DNA from: Microbacter margulisiae
GTDB lineage: Bacteria; Bacteroidota; Bacteroidia; Bacteroidales; Paludibacteraceae
DNA length: 64,000 nt
Reading direction: 5' to 3'
NCBI RefSeq assembly: GCF_014192515.1
Contig: NZ_JACHYB010000001.1
Location: forward strand, 248,001-312,000
In this document: one piece after another, positions 52,772 to 62,715 of the stretch
Position numbering within the stretch: the stretch's first letter is position 1
Layout: every line of letters begins with the position of its first letter
The notes under the pieces: model-generated
Databases searched by the model: none
Told to the model about the DNA's origin: nothing
The model's input: only the letters and a program-made list of their open reading frames with translations
Program-made: the position numbers and the translations under genes

Positions 52772-53806
52772 ATGAGCAATTCTGTTTTCATAAGAACCAT
52801 CCGGGGAGAACGCTGCGAGCGTCCTCCCGTTTGGTTTATGCGCCAGGCCGGAAGGGTATTGCCCTCCTACCTCTCGTTGCGGGAGAAATATTCGTTTCGC
52901 GATTTGATGCATAATCCCGAACTTACGGCTAAGGTTACCTTGCTTCCGGTGCAGGATCTGGGCGTTGATGCCGCTATCCTGTTTTCCGATATTCTGGTGA
53001 TTCCCGAAGCGCTTGGGATGGAACTGAACTTTACCGATAAAGGGCCTGTCTTTGATGCTCCGATTAAGAATCAGAGCGCTTATATCAGTAGGTTGCAAGG
53101 AGATACTTCAAAATTGTCCCATATCTATAAGGCCATCGACCTCATTAAGGTGCAGAAGCCAGAAGATTGTGCCTTGATCGGTTTTTGCGGTTCTCCTTTT
53201 ACCACACTCTGTTATATGGTGCAGGGAAGCAGCGCCAACCATTTCTTCCCGGATGCCATCAAATTGATTTATAGCCACAGGCAACAAACGAGCCATTTGC
53301 TGGAACTGATCACCGAGCTTTCCATCGAATATGCCGTGAATCAGGTTAAACATGGTATTGATGCATTCCAGCTTTTTGAAACGCATGCCGGATTGCTTCC
53401 CTATGAGTTGTATGTCGAATTGGTTTTGCCCTATGTAAAACGTATCACGTCGGCAGTGCGGGATGCCGGTTGCCCTGTCATCTTTTTCCCAAAGGGACTT
53501 GGAGCAGGCTTGAAACAGATCCATTACGATGTTGCCGACTACATCAGCGTCGATTGGCAGGACTCTATGGAGGAAGCCCGCAGAACGGTTGACCCCAGGA
53601 TTGGACTACAGGGAAACTTCGATCCCCGAATCTTTTCCATCGACAATCCGAATATCTTAATCTCCGAACTGGAAAAATACAAGGCATTCGGACGGAACAA
53701 CTTCAACTGGATTTTCAATACCGGGCATGGCCTTTCTCCGGATAATCTTTTCCATAATGTCCGTAGGACGGTTGACTGGATTAAAACCACCGACTGGCAA
53801 CGATAG
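52772..53806 (+). CDS. hemE: Uroporphyrinogen decarboxylase
   Basis: The 344-aa enzyme decarboxylates uroporphyrinogen III to coproporphyrinogen III. Signatures RPPVWFMRQAGRVLPSYL, GFCGSPFTTLCYMVQG and FNTGHGLSPDN are clear. It is the last gene of the operon; no hemN, hemF, hemY/G or hemH follows. Confidence 0.95.
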   Translation: MSNSVFIRTIRGERCERPPVWFMRQAGRVLPSYLSLREKYSFRDLMHNPELTAKVTLLPVQDLGVDAAILFSDILVIPEALGMELNFTDKGPVFDAPIKNQSAYISRLQGDTSKLSHIYKAIDLIKVQKPEDCALIGFCGSPFTTLCYMVQGSSANHFFPDAIKLIYSHRQQTSHLLELITELSIEYAVNQVKHGIDAFQLFETHAGLLPYELYVELVLPYVKRITSAVRDAGCPVIFFPKGLGAGLKQIHYDVADYISVDWQDSMEEARRTVDPRIGLQGNFDPRIFSIDNPNILISELEKYKAFGRNNFNWIFNTGHGLSPDNLFHNVRRTVDWIKTTDWQR

Positions 53807-53866
53807 CCTCATGGCAGGGGAGATAGAGGCATTGTTTAATTTTTCTCCAATGTTTCGAATAAGGTC

Positions 53867-53886
53867 GGGTCTATTCAATAAAGTGT
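53867..53886 (+). repeat. 20-bp sequence identical to 31833-31852
   Basis: Second copy of the possible IS-end remnant, same orientation, located 61 bp after hemE. Confidence 0.5.
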
Positions 53887-54105
53887 CTTAAGAACGGACA
53901 AAAGCGGGGAAAGACACTCCATAGTGTCTCTCAGGCAGTCGTAAGTGAGGAAAAGGCACTTTACTCATGGGTAAACAAAAGTGGCAAAAGGATGCATTCA
54001 TATGGCTCCAAACCATAAAATTGATTTCTGCTTCTTCACCTTTCTTCCTGATAAAATCTTTATATATCCGCAGATATCTTTATATTTTCTTTATGGATAC
54101 CGGTC

Positions 54106-54113
54106 TATTTTTG
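54106..54113 (+). promoter_or_regulatory. TATTTTTG candidate -7 box of kdp operon
   Basis: Fits TAnnTTTG, 42 bp before the kdpA ATG. A -33 box is not apparent, as expected for a promoter that relies on an activator such as KdpE. Confidence 0.33.
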
Positions 54114-54154
54114 TAGCCGGGAAAAAGAAATAATTATCCATTAGAAATACAAAG

Positions 54155-55840
54155 ATGAGTGCATTTATTCAATTGATCCTGTTTTTTGGATTCATTGTTG
54201 TTTTCACTCCCATTCTGGGAAAATACATGAAAAAGGTGTTTAGTGGCGAACGCCACTTTCTAACGCCTGTTTTTGGTTGGCTTGAGAAAGCGGTTTATCG
54301 TGTTTGCGGCCTTGACCCGGAAGAGGAGATGAACTGGAAGCAATACCTTATCAGTTTGTTATGGTTTAATCTTTTTGGGTTTCTTGTAGTGTTTGCACTG
54401 CAAATGACCCAAAAATGGTTACCGTTTAATCCTGCTAAAGTTGGGAACACTTCATGGCATTTGGCATTGAATACCGCCATGAGTTTCACAACCAATACCA
54501 ACTGGCAGTCATACAGCGGTGAATCGACCATGAGTTATCTTACCCAGATGGCGGGGTTGGGCGTGCAAAACTTTCTCAGCGCTGCCACCGGATTTGCCGT
54601 GCTGATTGCTTTGATGAAAGGATTGACCCGTGGCGTAACGAAATATATCGGTAACTTTTGGGTCGACCTGACACGGGCTGTTGTTTACATCTTACTGCCG
54701 TTATCCATTGTTTTTGCTGTTGTGCTTGTCAGCCAGGGAGTGGTGCAAACTTTCTCGCGATATGTTGACGTAACCACGCTGGAAGGCGCCAAACAGGTGA
54801 TTCCGCTTGGTCCTGCAGCATCACAAATTGCCATCAAACAACTGGGTACCAATGGAGGTGGCTTCTTTGGAGCCAATAGTGCGCATCCGTTTGAAAACCC
54901 CACGCCATTGAGTAATTTTCTCGAAATGGTAGCGCTCTTGTTACTTCCTGCGGCTTTGACTTATACCTACGGACTATACATTGGTTCGAGAAGGCAGGGT
55001 TGGATCATTTTCGGGGTCATGCTTATCCTGTTGTGTGTCGGGCTGGGTTTTTCCCTCTATGCCGAGTATGCGAATAATCCGGCATTGCATGTGGCCGGCT
55101 CGATGGAAGGGAAGGAGGTGAGGTTTGGTGTTGTGAACAGTGTTATCTGGTCGACAACAACCTCGGCTACTTCCAATGGCTCGGTGAATGCCATGATGGA
55201 CAGTCTTTCTCCTGTTGCCGGAATGGTTGCCATGTTCAACATCATGCTGGGGGAGGTCGTTTTCGGAGGCGTCGGATCAGGTATGTATGGCATGATTGCT
55301 TTTATCATCCTCACCGTTTTTATTGCCGGATTGATGGTTGGTCGTACACCTGAATACCTGGGGAAGAAAATAGAATCCTTCGAAGTGCGGATGTCACTCA
55401 TCGCGGTGCTGGCGCCGGCAGTGTGCATCTTGATTTTTACCGCATTATCCGTTAGTACTCAAAGCGGGCTTGCTGCCCTGAATAATAAAGGCCCGCACGG
55501 CTTGTCCGAAATCATGTATGCATTTTCTTCCGCTTCGGGCAATAACGGCAGCGCCTTTGCGGGGCTAAATACCAATACTCCTTATTATAATGTGTTGATG
55601 GCGCTCTGCATGTTCATCGGACGGTTTAGCGTCATTATCCCCATGCTGACTATCGCAGGGAGTATGGCCGGGAAAAAAATAACACCCGTCTCATCCGGTA
55701 CGTTCCATACGGATAACTGGATGTTCCTGGTATTGTTGTTGGCTGTTATCCTGATTGTAGGCGGCCTGACCTTTTTCCCTGCGCTTTCGCTGGGGCCGAT
55801 ACTGGAACAATTACTAATGCATGGAGGAGTTACGTTTTAG
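54155..55840 (+). CDS. kdpA: Potassium-transporting ATPase subunit A
   Basis: The 561-aa membrane protein is the K+-selective channel-like subunit of KdpFABC. Pore-loop segments typical of the SKT superfamily are visible: TAMSFTTNTNWQSYSGE, KQLGTNGGGFFGANSAHPFENP, SVIWSTTTSATSNGS and SSASGNNGSAFAG. About ten transmembrane helices. It imports K+ at low external potassium. It is first in the operon; kdpB follows after 76 bp. Confidence 0.95.
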   Translation: MSAFIQLILFFGFIVVFTPILGKYMKKVFSGERHFLTPVFGWLEKAVYRVCGLDPEEEMNWKQYLISLLWFNLFGFLVVFALQMTQKWLPFNPAKVGNTSWHLALNTAMSFTTNTNWQSYSGESTMSYLTQMAGLGVQNFLSAATGFAVLIALMKGLTRGVTKYIGNFWVDLTRAVVYILLPLSIVFAVVLVSQGVVQTFSRYVDVTTLEGAKQVIPLGPAASQIAIKQLGTNGGGFFGANSAHPFENPTPLSNFLEMVALLLLPAALTYTYGLYIGSRRQGWIIFGVMLILLCVGLGFSLYAEYANNPALHVAGSMEGKEVRFGVVNSVIWSTTTSATSNGSVNAMMDSLSPVAGMVAMFNIMLGEVVFGGVGSGMYGMIAFIILTVFIAGLMVGRTPEYLGKKIESFEVRMSLIAVLAPAVCILIFTALSVSTQSGLAALNNKGPHGLSEIMYAFSSASGNNGSAFAGLNTNTPYYNVLMALCMFIGRFSVIIPMLTIAGSMAGKKITPVSSGTFHTDNWMFLVLLLAVILIVGGLTFFPALSLGPILEQLLMHGGVTF

Positions 55841-55916
55841 GGCTTGTTGCCTGCGCTTTCAAAAAACAGGTGACACTGCGATAATAATTATGTTTTGATT
55901 TTAATAGTAAATTTCT

Positions 55917-58007
55917 ATGAGTGTTCGAGATAAAAAGCAACAACAACTGTTTACGTTGAAACTGATGGCGCCGGCCTTGAAAGGAGCAATCCTCAAGTTG
56001 AATCCGGTTCAGTTGATTAAAAATCCGATCATTTTTATTGTGGCCCTCGGAGCTGTTTTGACTTCAGGGATTGTGATCAAAGAGTTGTTTGCGGGTCAGT
56101 TTTCTTCTTTCGATTTTCAAATTACCTTGTGGCTGTGGTTTACAGTATTGTTTGCCAACTTTTCGGAAGCTATAGCCGAAGGGCGTGGCAAAGCGCAGGC
56201 CGAAACGCTGAAAAAAAGCCGTACACAGACCAAAGCGCGCCGTCTGGTTAACGGAAGCGAGCAAATGGTCTGGGCTACCGAGTTGACGCGTGGCGATCTG
56301 GTGGTGTGCGAAACAGGGGATGTCATTCCTGCTGATGGCGATGTCATCGAAGGAATTTCGAGTGTTGACGAATCAGCTATCACTGGAGAGTCTGCCCCGG
56401 TAATCCGCGAAAGCGGCGGCGACCGTTGCGCTGTTACCGGTGGTACAAAAGTGTTGAGTGACCGCATTGTGATTAAAGTGACTTCCGAACCTGGTGACAC
56501 TTTTTTAGACCGAATGATTGCCTTGGTGGAAGGCGCCAAACGGAAAAAGACTCCTAATGAGATTGCACTAAATAATTTATTGTTGGGATTGACGGTTATT
56601 TTCCTGGTTGCCGTTGTGACTTTACCTCCTTTATTTCATTATTACGCGCTGACTGCAGGAATTCAGTCATCATTGAGTCTGACGGTGCTTATAGCCCTTT
56701 TGGTCTGTTTGATTCCAACCACCATCGGTGGCCTGTTAAGTGCGATCGGCATAAGCGGGATGGACAGGTTGTTGCAGAAAAATGTTATTGCCATGAGCGG
56801 TAAAGCCATTGAAGCAGCCGGTGATGTCGATGTATTAATGCTTGACAAAACGGGTACCATCACGCTGGGAAATCGTATGGCTACCGATTTTATTCCTGCC
56901 GACTCTGTTTCCAAGGAAGAACTGGCTAATGCCGCCCAACTCTCTTCTCTATCGGATGAGACGCCTGAAGGACGCTCTATTGTGATTCTGGCCAAGGAAC
57001 GTTTTCAATTGAGGGAGCGCAAGATACATGAAAACGATATAACGTTTATCCCTTTTACCGCCCAGTCGAGAATGAGCGGCGTCGATATTAAAATGCCGGA
57101 CGGGAAAATCCATTCTATCCGTAAAGGCGCATCGGAAGCAATACGGAAGTTTGTTCAAACCAACAACGGATTTTTCCCGCACAATGTCAATGAAAAAGTT
57201 CATGAACTGGCCAGCCAGGGAGCTACACCCCTGGTGGTGGCTGAAAACGACCGTGTTTTGGGAATCATTCATCTCAAAGATATTGTCAAAGGAGGCATTC
57301 AGCAACGCTTTGCCCAATTGCGCACAATGGGGATAAAAACGGTGATGATCACAGGCGATAACCCGTTGACGGCTGCCGCAATTGCTGCTGAAGCAGGGGT
57401 TGATGATTTTATGGCAGAAGCAAAGCCGGAAGACAAACTAGCCCGCATTCGTTCCGAGCAAGCGCAGGGACATCTGGTCGGCATGATTGGCGACGGCACA
57501 AACGATGCTCCCGCTTTGGCTCAGGCAGATATAGGCATAGCAATGAACAGCGGGACGCAAGCTGCACGTGAAGCTGGCAACATGGTTGATCTGGATAGCA
57601 ACCCGACCAAACTGATTGAAGTGGTGGAAACAGGTAAACAGCTCCTGATGACTCGCGGGGCGCTTACTACATTCAGCATAGCCAACGACGTGTCAAAATA
57701 TTTTGCCATTATTCCGGCTATTGCAACCGGTCTCTATGCCGGCTCGAACGGGCGCGGGGTGTTATCGGTACTCAATATCATGCATCTTGCCACGCCTCAA
57801 AGCGCAATCCTGAGCGCGGTTATCTTCAACGCTATCATCATTATCCTGTTGATTCCATTAGCCTTAAAAGGAGTAAAATACCGTCCTTTGTCATCTAATA
57901 AAATATTGACCAAAAACTTATTGGTCTATGGATTAGGAGGCCTTATTGTTCCTTTTATAGGTATTAAATTGATTGATATATTATTGCAGGCATTGCATCT
58001 GGCATAG
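55917..58007 (+). CDS. kdpB: Potassium-transporting ATPase subunit B
   Basis: The 696-aa P-type ATPase hydrolyses ATP for K+ uptake. Motifs: [10 protein letters not shown] (the regulatory Ser is kept), [14 protein letters not shown], the phosphorylation site [11 protein letters not shown] (Asp310), [12 protein letters not shown] and [14 protein letters not shown]. Length and motifs match KdpB and not a metal ATPase. Confidence 0.96.
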   Translation: MSVRDKKQQQLFTLKLMAPALKGAILKLNPVQLIKNPIIFIVALGAVLTSGIVIKELFAGQFSSFDFQITLWLWFTVLFANFSEAIAEGRGKAQAETLKKSRTQTKARRLVNGSEQMVWATELTRGDLVVCETGDVIPADGDVIEGISSVDESAITGESAPVIRESGGDRCAVTGGTKVLSDRIVIKVTSEPGDTFLDRMIALVEGAKRKKTPNEIALNNLLLGLTVIFLVAVVTLPPLFHYYALTAGIQSSLSLTVLIALLVCLIPTTIGGLLSAIGISGMDRLLQKNVIAMSGKAIEAAGDVDVLMLDKTGTITLGNRMATDFIPADSVSKEELANAAQLSSLSDETPEGRSIVILAKERFQLRERKIHENDITFIPFTAQSRMSGVDIKMPDGKIHSIRKGASEAIRKFVQTNNGFFPHNVNEKVHELASQGATPLVVAENDRVLGIIHLKDIVKGGIQQRFAQLRTMGIKTVMITGDNPLTAAAIAAEAGVDDFMAEAKPEDKLARIRSEQAQGHLVGMIGDGTNDAPALAQADIGIAMNSGTQAAREAGNMVDLDSNPTKLIEVVETGKQLLMTRGALTTFSIANDVSKYFAIIPAIATGLYAGSNGRGVLSVLNIMHLATPQSAILSAVIFNAIIIILLIPLALKGVKYRPLSSNKILTKNLLVYGLGGLIVPFIGIKLIDILLQALHLA

Positions 58008-58152
58008 TATAGATAAGAAATAGAAATCTTCGAATGGCAGCTATTAGTAAAGAGAGAACAGAATGGAGATTCTGTTATGTGATTGCATAAAGAAAAAGAA
58101 TGGCGTTGATGTTGTCGTTGCTATTATTGGTTACCTGATAAAATCTTAGCAG

Positions 58153-58572
58153 ATGAAGACGAAATTTTTAATTAGCTGTTTCACGTTACTGACGCTTGTC
58201 TGTTGTACCTCGCCCAAGCAAAATCTTACCGCTTCGGAATGGAGCCTTGTGTCGGTAAGAGCAAACAACGGAGACAAGATGTTAACTCCGAATTCATACA
58301 ATGTTCCTATGCTTAGAGTTTTTGCTAACGGGACAATCAGTGGAACGACAGGCTGCAATAAATTCATTGGTGATGTAGCAGTGACGGGGACTGCTTTAAA
58401 GTTTGGCGATATTGTTGTAACCAGAATGTCTTGTCCCGATACAACAGGTTTGGAAAATGCATTACTCAACATGCTGAATGTAGTTGACAGTTACACAATC
58501 GAGAAAGGACTTCTTATCCTCAAAAAGAATAATGAAGCATATGCCACTTACAGATCGTCGTGGGGAAAATAA
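58153..58572 (+). CDS. META-domain (HslJ-like) lipoprotein inside the kdp operon
   Basis: The 139-aa protein has a lipoprotein signal (KTKFLISCFTLLTLVCC, lipobox at the CC). A META domain follows: SEWSLVSVRANNG, VFANGTISGTTGCNKFIGDV, VTRMSCPDTTGLENALLNML and LLILKKNNEAYATYR. META/HslJ proteins are outer-membrane or periplasmic, of uncertain function. The gene sits between kdpB (145 bp before) and kdpC (56 bp after) on the same strand, which is not a usual kdp arrangement. Confidence 0.82.
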   Translation: MKTKFLISCFTLLTLVCCTSPKQNLTASEWSLVSVRANNGDKMLTPNSYNVPMLRVFANGTISGTTGCNKFIGDVAVTGTALKFGDIVVTRMSCPDTTGLENALLNMLNVVDSYTIEKGLLILKKNNEAYATYRSSWGK

Positions 58573-58628
58573 AACAGATAATTTAGTTTGATCACAACTC
58601 GTTTTTTAGAGTCATAAAAATAGACACA

Positions 58629-59204
58629 ATGAAGAAACCATTATTTACAGCTATTAAGATGTTGCTGGCCTTTATGTTCCTTTTGGGAGTGATCTATCCG
58701 CTGGCCATCACGGGTATTTCTCAGGTGGTTTTTCCATATCAGGCAAATGGAAGTATTATTACGACAAACGGCATGCCGGGAGGTTCTGAGCGGATAGGTC
58801 AACTTTTTAATAATCCGCGTTATTTCTGGTCTCGTCCTTCAGCTTGCAATTATGATGCGGTGCCTTCGGGGGCATCCAATCTTGGCCCGACCAGCGATTC
58901 GTTGAAAATATTGATTCAAAAACGCCGGCAGACGTTTATTGCGGGTAATCACTTGCCTGCAAATGCCTTTGTTCCTGTTGAAATGTTGACAGCATCAGGG
59001 AGCGGGCTCGATCCTGATATTTCTCCTGAAAGCGCCTATTTACAGATGGATCGTGTTTGCGATGCCCGTAATTATTCCCCGGCACAGCGACAGCAGGTTC
59101 AAAAGCTTATTGCAAACCATATTGAACGCCCTACCTTTGATATGTTGGGAGAAGCTCGGGTTAATGTGCTGGAACTTAATCGTGACCTTGATTTATTGAA
59201 ATAA
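58629..59204 (+). CDS. kdpC: Potassium-transporting ATPase subunit C
   Basis: The 191-aa protein has one N-terminal membrane helix (MLLAFMFLLGVIYPLAITGISQVVF) and the periplasmic motifs RIGQLFNNPRYFWSRPSA, SGASNLGPTSDSL, VPVEMLTASGSGLDPDISPESA and NHIERPTFDMLGEARVNVLELNRDLD. It stabilises the KdpAB complex. Normal length. Confidence 0.95.
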   Translation: MKKPLFTAIKMLLAFMFLLGVIYPLAITGISQVVFPYQANGSIITTNGMPGGSERIGQLFNNPRYFWSRPSACNYDAVPSGASNLGPTSDSLKILIQKRRQTFIAGNHLPANAFVPVEMLTASGSGLDPDISPESAYLQMDRVCDARNYSPAQRQQVQKLIANHIERPTFDMLGEARVNVLELNRDLDLLK

Positions 59205-59263
59205 GAGATAGTATATTTGTGCTGGCGTTTGATGTTTTATTTTGTTGGAATAAATAATCTACA

Positions 59264-61936
59264 ATGAATACGTACGACGAAAAACGTCCTGATCCTGACG
59301 AACTGCTGGCTTCCATCAAACAGCAGGAAGAGAAAAATAACCAGGGAAAGCTGAAAATCTTTTTTGGCATGTGTGCCGGCGTAGGGAAAACTTATACCAT
59401 GTTGCAGTCTGCTCATTTGGAGAAGAAAAAGCAGGTTGATATTGTCGTTGGATATGTGGAAACCCATAAGCGCGCCGAAACCGAGAAACTGGTAGAAGGC
59501 TTGGAAGTAATACCTCCTTATATTATTGAATATAAGGAGACGGAATTTAAAGAAGTCGATATAGACGCTATCATTGCCAGAAAACCGGAGGTGGTTTTAA
59601 TCGATGAACTGGCGCATACCAATGCTCCCGGAAGCCGCCATGCAAAACGCTATCAGGATGTGCAGGAGTTATTGCATAATGGAATCAACGTTTATACCAC
59701 GCTGAATGTACAACATATCGAAAGCCGTACAGATACGGTCACTCAAATAACCGGAGTACCTGTCCGGGAGACTGTGCCGGATGAAGTTTTGGAAGCTACG
59801 GATGAGATCGAATTGGTCGATATTACTGCTGACGAACTTCTGCAACGTTTTGCCGAAGGAAAAGTATACACGCCGGATCGATCACAGGAAGCTGTTCGCA
59901 ATTTTTTCAGGAAAGGGAACATAACGGCCTTGCGTGAAATGTCATTGCGTCTTGTCGCTGACAGGGTGGATAAGCAATTACGGCAATATATGCAGAACCG
60001 GCGTATTCCGGGACCTTGGAAGTCAGGGATCAGACTGATGGTTGCTATTGGTCCAAGTCCTAATTCTGCATGGCTGATCCGATGGGCTAAAAGCCTTTCG
60101 TACACGATGGATGCTACGATAACCGCAGTGTATGTTCAAAAGGCCAAGCCATTATCGGAATCAGATCAGGAACAACTCAATAAAAATATAGCTCTTGCCA
60201 AACAAATGGGCGCGCATTATTTCTCAACGTCGGGAGAAGATCTGCCGAAGGCTATCTTGGAGGTCGCCCAGCGCGAGAATATTACGCATATTATTGTGGG
60301 AAAATCACAACACGAGGATTTTGTTTCTTATTTCAAAAGGAGCCTTGTCAGTAAATTAATCCACGACAGCGGAGATATCGATATTTATGTAGTGGGCGCC
60401 CAAAATGCATCGAATCCGGTGAAAAAGAGATGGATAAATCCGGGCGCTTTTCGTTCCGGTCCCAAAAACTATCTGATCAGTTCCTTGTTTATTCTGTTCG
60501 TGGTCATGATTTGCTACTTTTTCAAAGGGCTTCTTGAATATCATGTTGTTTCTTACATCTTGTTGTTTGCCGTTTCATTGGTTGCTCTTTTTTACAGTAT
60601 GGGGCCTATCCTTCTGGCCGCGACTTTAAGTGCATTGCTATGGGATTACTTTTTTATCAATCCTCCTCTTACGTTTTATATTGCTAAACCTGAGGATGTG
60701 ATGATGATGGGCACATTCTTTTCTGTATCTATCATTAATGGAGTGTTAACAGCGCGTCTTAAAAGCCAGCAACGTTTAGCGAAAGACCGGGAACAACGTG
60801 CAGGAGCATTGTATGAATTATCAAAAGTGCTTTCGTCGGCTTCCGGGATATGGGAGGTGATCGAACAGGGAACTTCTTTTATTCGTAAGTATTTTCAGAT
60901 CGATAGCGCAGTGTTGTTACGCGAGGATGATAATACGTTACAATCTACCAGTTATCCTGTTTCTCAAAATTTGATCTTGAGGCCATCGGAAAAAAGCATT
61001 GCTGCCTGGGTTTATAAACATGCACAACGTGCCGGTAAGTTTACCACCACGCTTCCGGCAACTGATTTTACATTTTATCCTTTAAATGGAAGGAGACTCA
61101 ATACGGGAGTGTTATTGATAAAATCCCGGACAAAATTCAGCGGTGAGATGGATTTATTCTGGGATACCTTATGCGTTCAGTTTACCAATGCTTTGGAACG
61201 TGAATTATTGAATGAAGTAACACATCGCGCTTCTGTGATTCATGAATCGGAGAAATTGTATAAAACGTTGTTTAATTCCATTTCACACGAATTGCGCACT
61301 CCGGTCTCTACCTTAATGGGTTCGTCGGAAACTTTGCTGCGTAGTGACGTAGAGCCTTCGTTGCAGCACCAGCTTGCAAAAAATATTTTTGATGCCGCCG
61401 AAAGATTAGACAGGCTGATTGAAAATCTTCTTAACATGTCCCGTTTGGAATCAGATACCATTAAACCCTTTATGGATTGGCATGATGTGCATGATTTGGT
61501 AAATAAAGTACTTGCAAATTTACATGACGATTTGGCTCCGTTTAATGTTGAAGTAGTGATTCCTGCAGATATGCCTCTGGTAAGATTTGATTTCGGACTG
61601 ATGGAACAGGTGTTGCACAATCTGGTGTATAATGCTACGCAACATGCCAATCCTCATACGACAATACGTGTCAAGATGTATTATGATCAGCCCAATTTGG
61701 TGTTGCAGGTTATGGATAGAGGAACAGGATTTCCACCTGAATCTATTCCTTATCTTTGTAATAAATTTTATCGTGCGGATAGCCGTATTTCAGGCGGTGT
61801 CGGACTGGGACTATCTATTGTAAAAGGTTTTGTGGATGCTCATCAGGGAACCGTTCTTTTTGAGAACAGAGCGCGGGGAGGAGCATTAATCACCATCAAG
61901 ATTCCGACGGAAAAATATAACCTGACAGAAGAATAA
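59264..61936 (+). CDS. kdpD: Sensor histidine kinase KdpD
   Basis: The 890-aa kinase starts with the KdpD domain: Walker A GMCAGVGKTYTML, Walker B VVLIDELAHTNAPGSRHAKRYQDV and NVYTTLNVQHIESR. A USP-like domain (~250-375), four clustered transmembrane helices (~400-490) and a GAF-like region follow. The kinase core has SISHELRTPVSTLMGSSE (His675), an N box, DRGTGFPPES and GGVGLGLSIVKGFV. It senses low K+ or ionic stress and phosphorylates KdpE. It is complete, unlike the short KdpD forms of some bacteria. Confidence 0.95.
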   Translation: MNTYDEKRPDPDELLASIKQQEEKNNQGKLKIFFGMCAGVGKTYTMLQSAHLEKKKQVDIVVGYVETHKRAETEKLVEGLEVIPPYIIEYKETEFKEVDIDAIIARKPEVVLIDELAHTNAPGSRHAKRYQDVQELLHNGINVYTTLNVQHIESRTDTVTQITGVPVRETVPDEVLEATDEIELVDITADELLQRFAEGKVYTPDRSQEAVRNFFRKGNITALREMSLRLVADRVDKQLRQYMQNRRIPGPWKSGIRLMVAIGPSPNSAWLIRWAKSLSYTMDATITAVYVQKAKPLSESDQEQLNKNIALAKQMGAHYFSTSGEDLPKAILEVAQRENITHIIVGKSQHEDFVSYFKRSLVSKLIHDSGDIDIYVVGAQNASNPVKKRWINPGAFRSGPKNYLISSLFILFVVMICYFFKGLLEYHVVSYILLFAVSLVALFYSMGPILLAATLSALLWDYFFINPPLTFYIAKPEDVMMMGTFFSVSIINGVLTARLKSQQRLAKDREQRAGALYELSKVLSSASGIWEVIEQGTSFIRKYFQIDSAVLLREDDNTLQSTSYPVSQNLILRPSEKSIAAWVYKHAQRAGKFTTTLPATDFTFYPLNGRRLNTGVLLIKSRTKFSGEMDLFWDTLCVQFTNALERELLNEVTHRASVIHESEKLYKTLFNSISHELRTPVSTLMGSSETLLRSDVEPSLQHQLAKNIFDAAERLDRLIENLLNMSRLESDTIKPFMDWHDVHDLVNKVLANLHDDLAPFNVEVVIPADMPLVRFDFGLMEQVLHNLVYNATQHANPHTTIRVKMYYDQPNLVLQVMDRGTGFPPESIPYLCNKFYRADSRISGGVGLGLSIVKGFVDAHQGTVLFENRARGGALITIKIPTEKYNLTEE

Positions 61937-61966
61937 AATTACTTGTTTTCTTTTTTATGTATTCAG

Positions 61967-62647
61967 ATGGAAGATACCATACTTGTCATTGATGATGAAA
62001 TTGCGATAAGACGATTGCTTGAAATTACATTGAAAGCCAATGGTTATAACACAATAGAGGCGGCAACAGGGAAAGATGGATTGTATTTTGCCGCCAGCCA
62101 TAACCCTAAATTGATTCTTTTGGATCTGGGTCTTCCTGACGAAGATGGCCAGATCGTTTTACAGAAATTGAGGGAATGGTATACGTCTCCTGTTATCATT
62201 CTTTCCGTGCGTAGTTCGGAAGAAGAAATTATCCGCGCGCTGGATAACGGGGCAAACGATTATCTTACAAAGCCTTTTCGCACGGGAGAACTTTCTGCAC
62301 GAGTCAGATCTTCACTCAGGCTTTCTTCTCAAAATAATGCTAACCAACAGGTTATTGTTGTTGGTAAAATCGAGGTTGATTTGATTCATCATACCGTAAG
62401 GAAAAACGGTGAGTTTTTACACCTTACTTCTACAGAATTTTCCCTTTTGTCGCTTATGGCGAAAAATGCAGGTAAAGTGCTTACCCATAGTTTTATATTA
62501 AAAGAAATATGGGGCTACAGTTACTTGGAGCAAACGCAATATTTACGTGTATTTGTCGCTCAATTGCGTAAAAAAATCGAAGATGACCCATCTTCTCCTT
62601 CCTACGTCATCACCGAATCGGGAATCGGCTATCGTTTCTCAGAATAA
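61967..62647 (+). CDS. kdpE: Response regulator KdpE
   Basis: From the ATG at 61967 the protein is 226 aa: receiver domain TILVIDDEIAIRRLLEI with the phospho-acceptor Asp53 in LILLDLGLPDEDG, and KPF near residue 104. An OmpR/PhoB winged helix follows (VRKNGEFLHLTSTEFSLLSLMAKNAGKVLTHSFILKEIWG). It is cognate to KdpD, and presumably activates kdpABC. The frame extends to 61943 but those residues are not family-like. Confidence 0.95.
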   Translation: MEDTILVIDDEIAIRRLLEITLKANGYNTIEAATGKDGLYFAASHNPKLILLDLGLPDEDGQIVLQKLREWYTSPVIILSVRSSEEEIIRALDNGANDYLTKPFRTGELSARVRSSLRLSSQNNANQQVIVVGKIEVDLIHHTVRKNGEFLHLTSTEFSLLSLMAKNAGKVLTHSFILKEIWGYSYLEQTQYLRVFVAQLRKKIEDDPSSPSYVITESGIGYRFSE

Positions 62648-62656
62648 TCCGGTTTT

Positions 62657-62689
62657 TTTGCCCGATTTATGGCAAATACTGTACCTTTG
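62657..62689 (+). promoter_or_regulatory. Bacteroidota-type promoter of cinA
   Basis: TTTG (62657-62660), 21 bp, then TACCTTTG (62682-62689) matches the sigma-ABfr consensus TTTG-N19-21-TAnnTTTG. The cinA ATG lies 27 bp downstream. Confidence 0.7.
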
Positions 62690-62715
62690 CAGATATAATA
62701 AACAAAGGAGATAGC

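Larger units (their letters stand above)
53807..54154. other. Gap between heme and kdp operons
   Basis: 348 bp. It contains the second copy of the GGGTCTATTCAATAAAGTGT motif, a 7-bp hairpin AGACACT-ccat-AGTGTCT (53912-53929) that could end the heme transcript, and a candidate kdpA -7 box. No convincing kdpF peptide was found; a 49-codon frame from 53969 is not membrane-like enough. Confidence 0.5.

Noticed and set aside
53969..54118. Possible kdpF small peptide
   Set aside because: A 49-codon frame exists but its composition (charged, with only a weak hydrophobic stretch) does not resemble KdpF.
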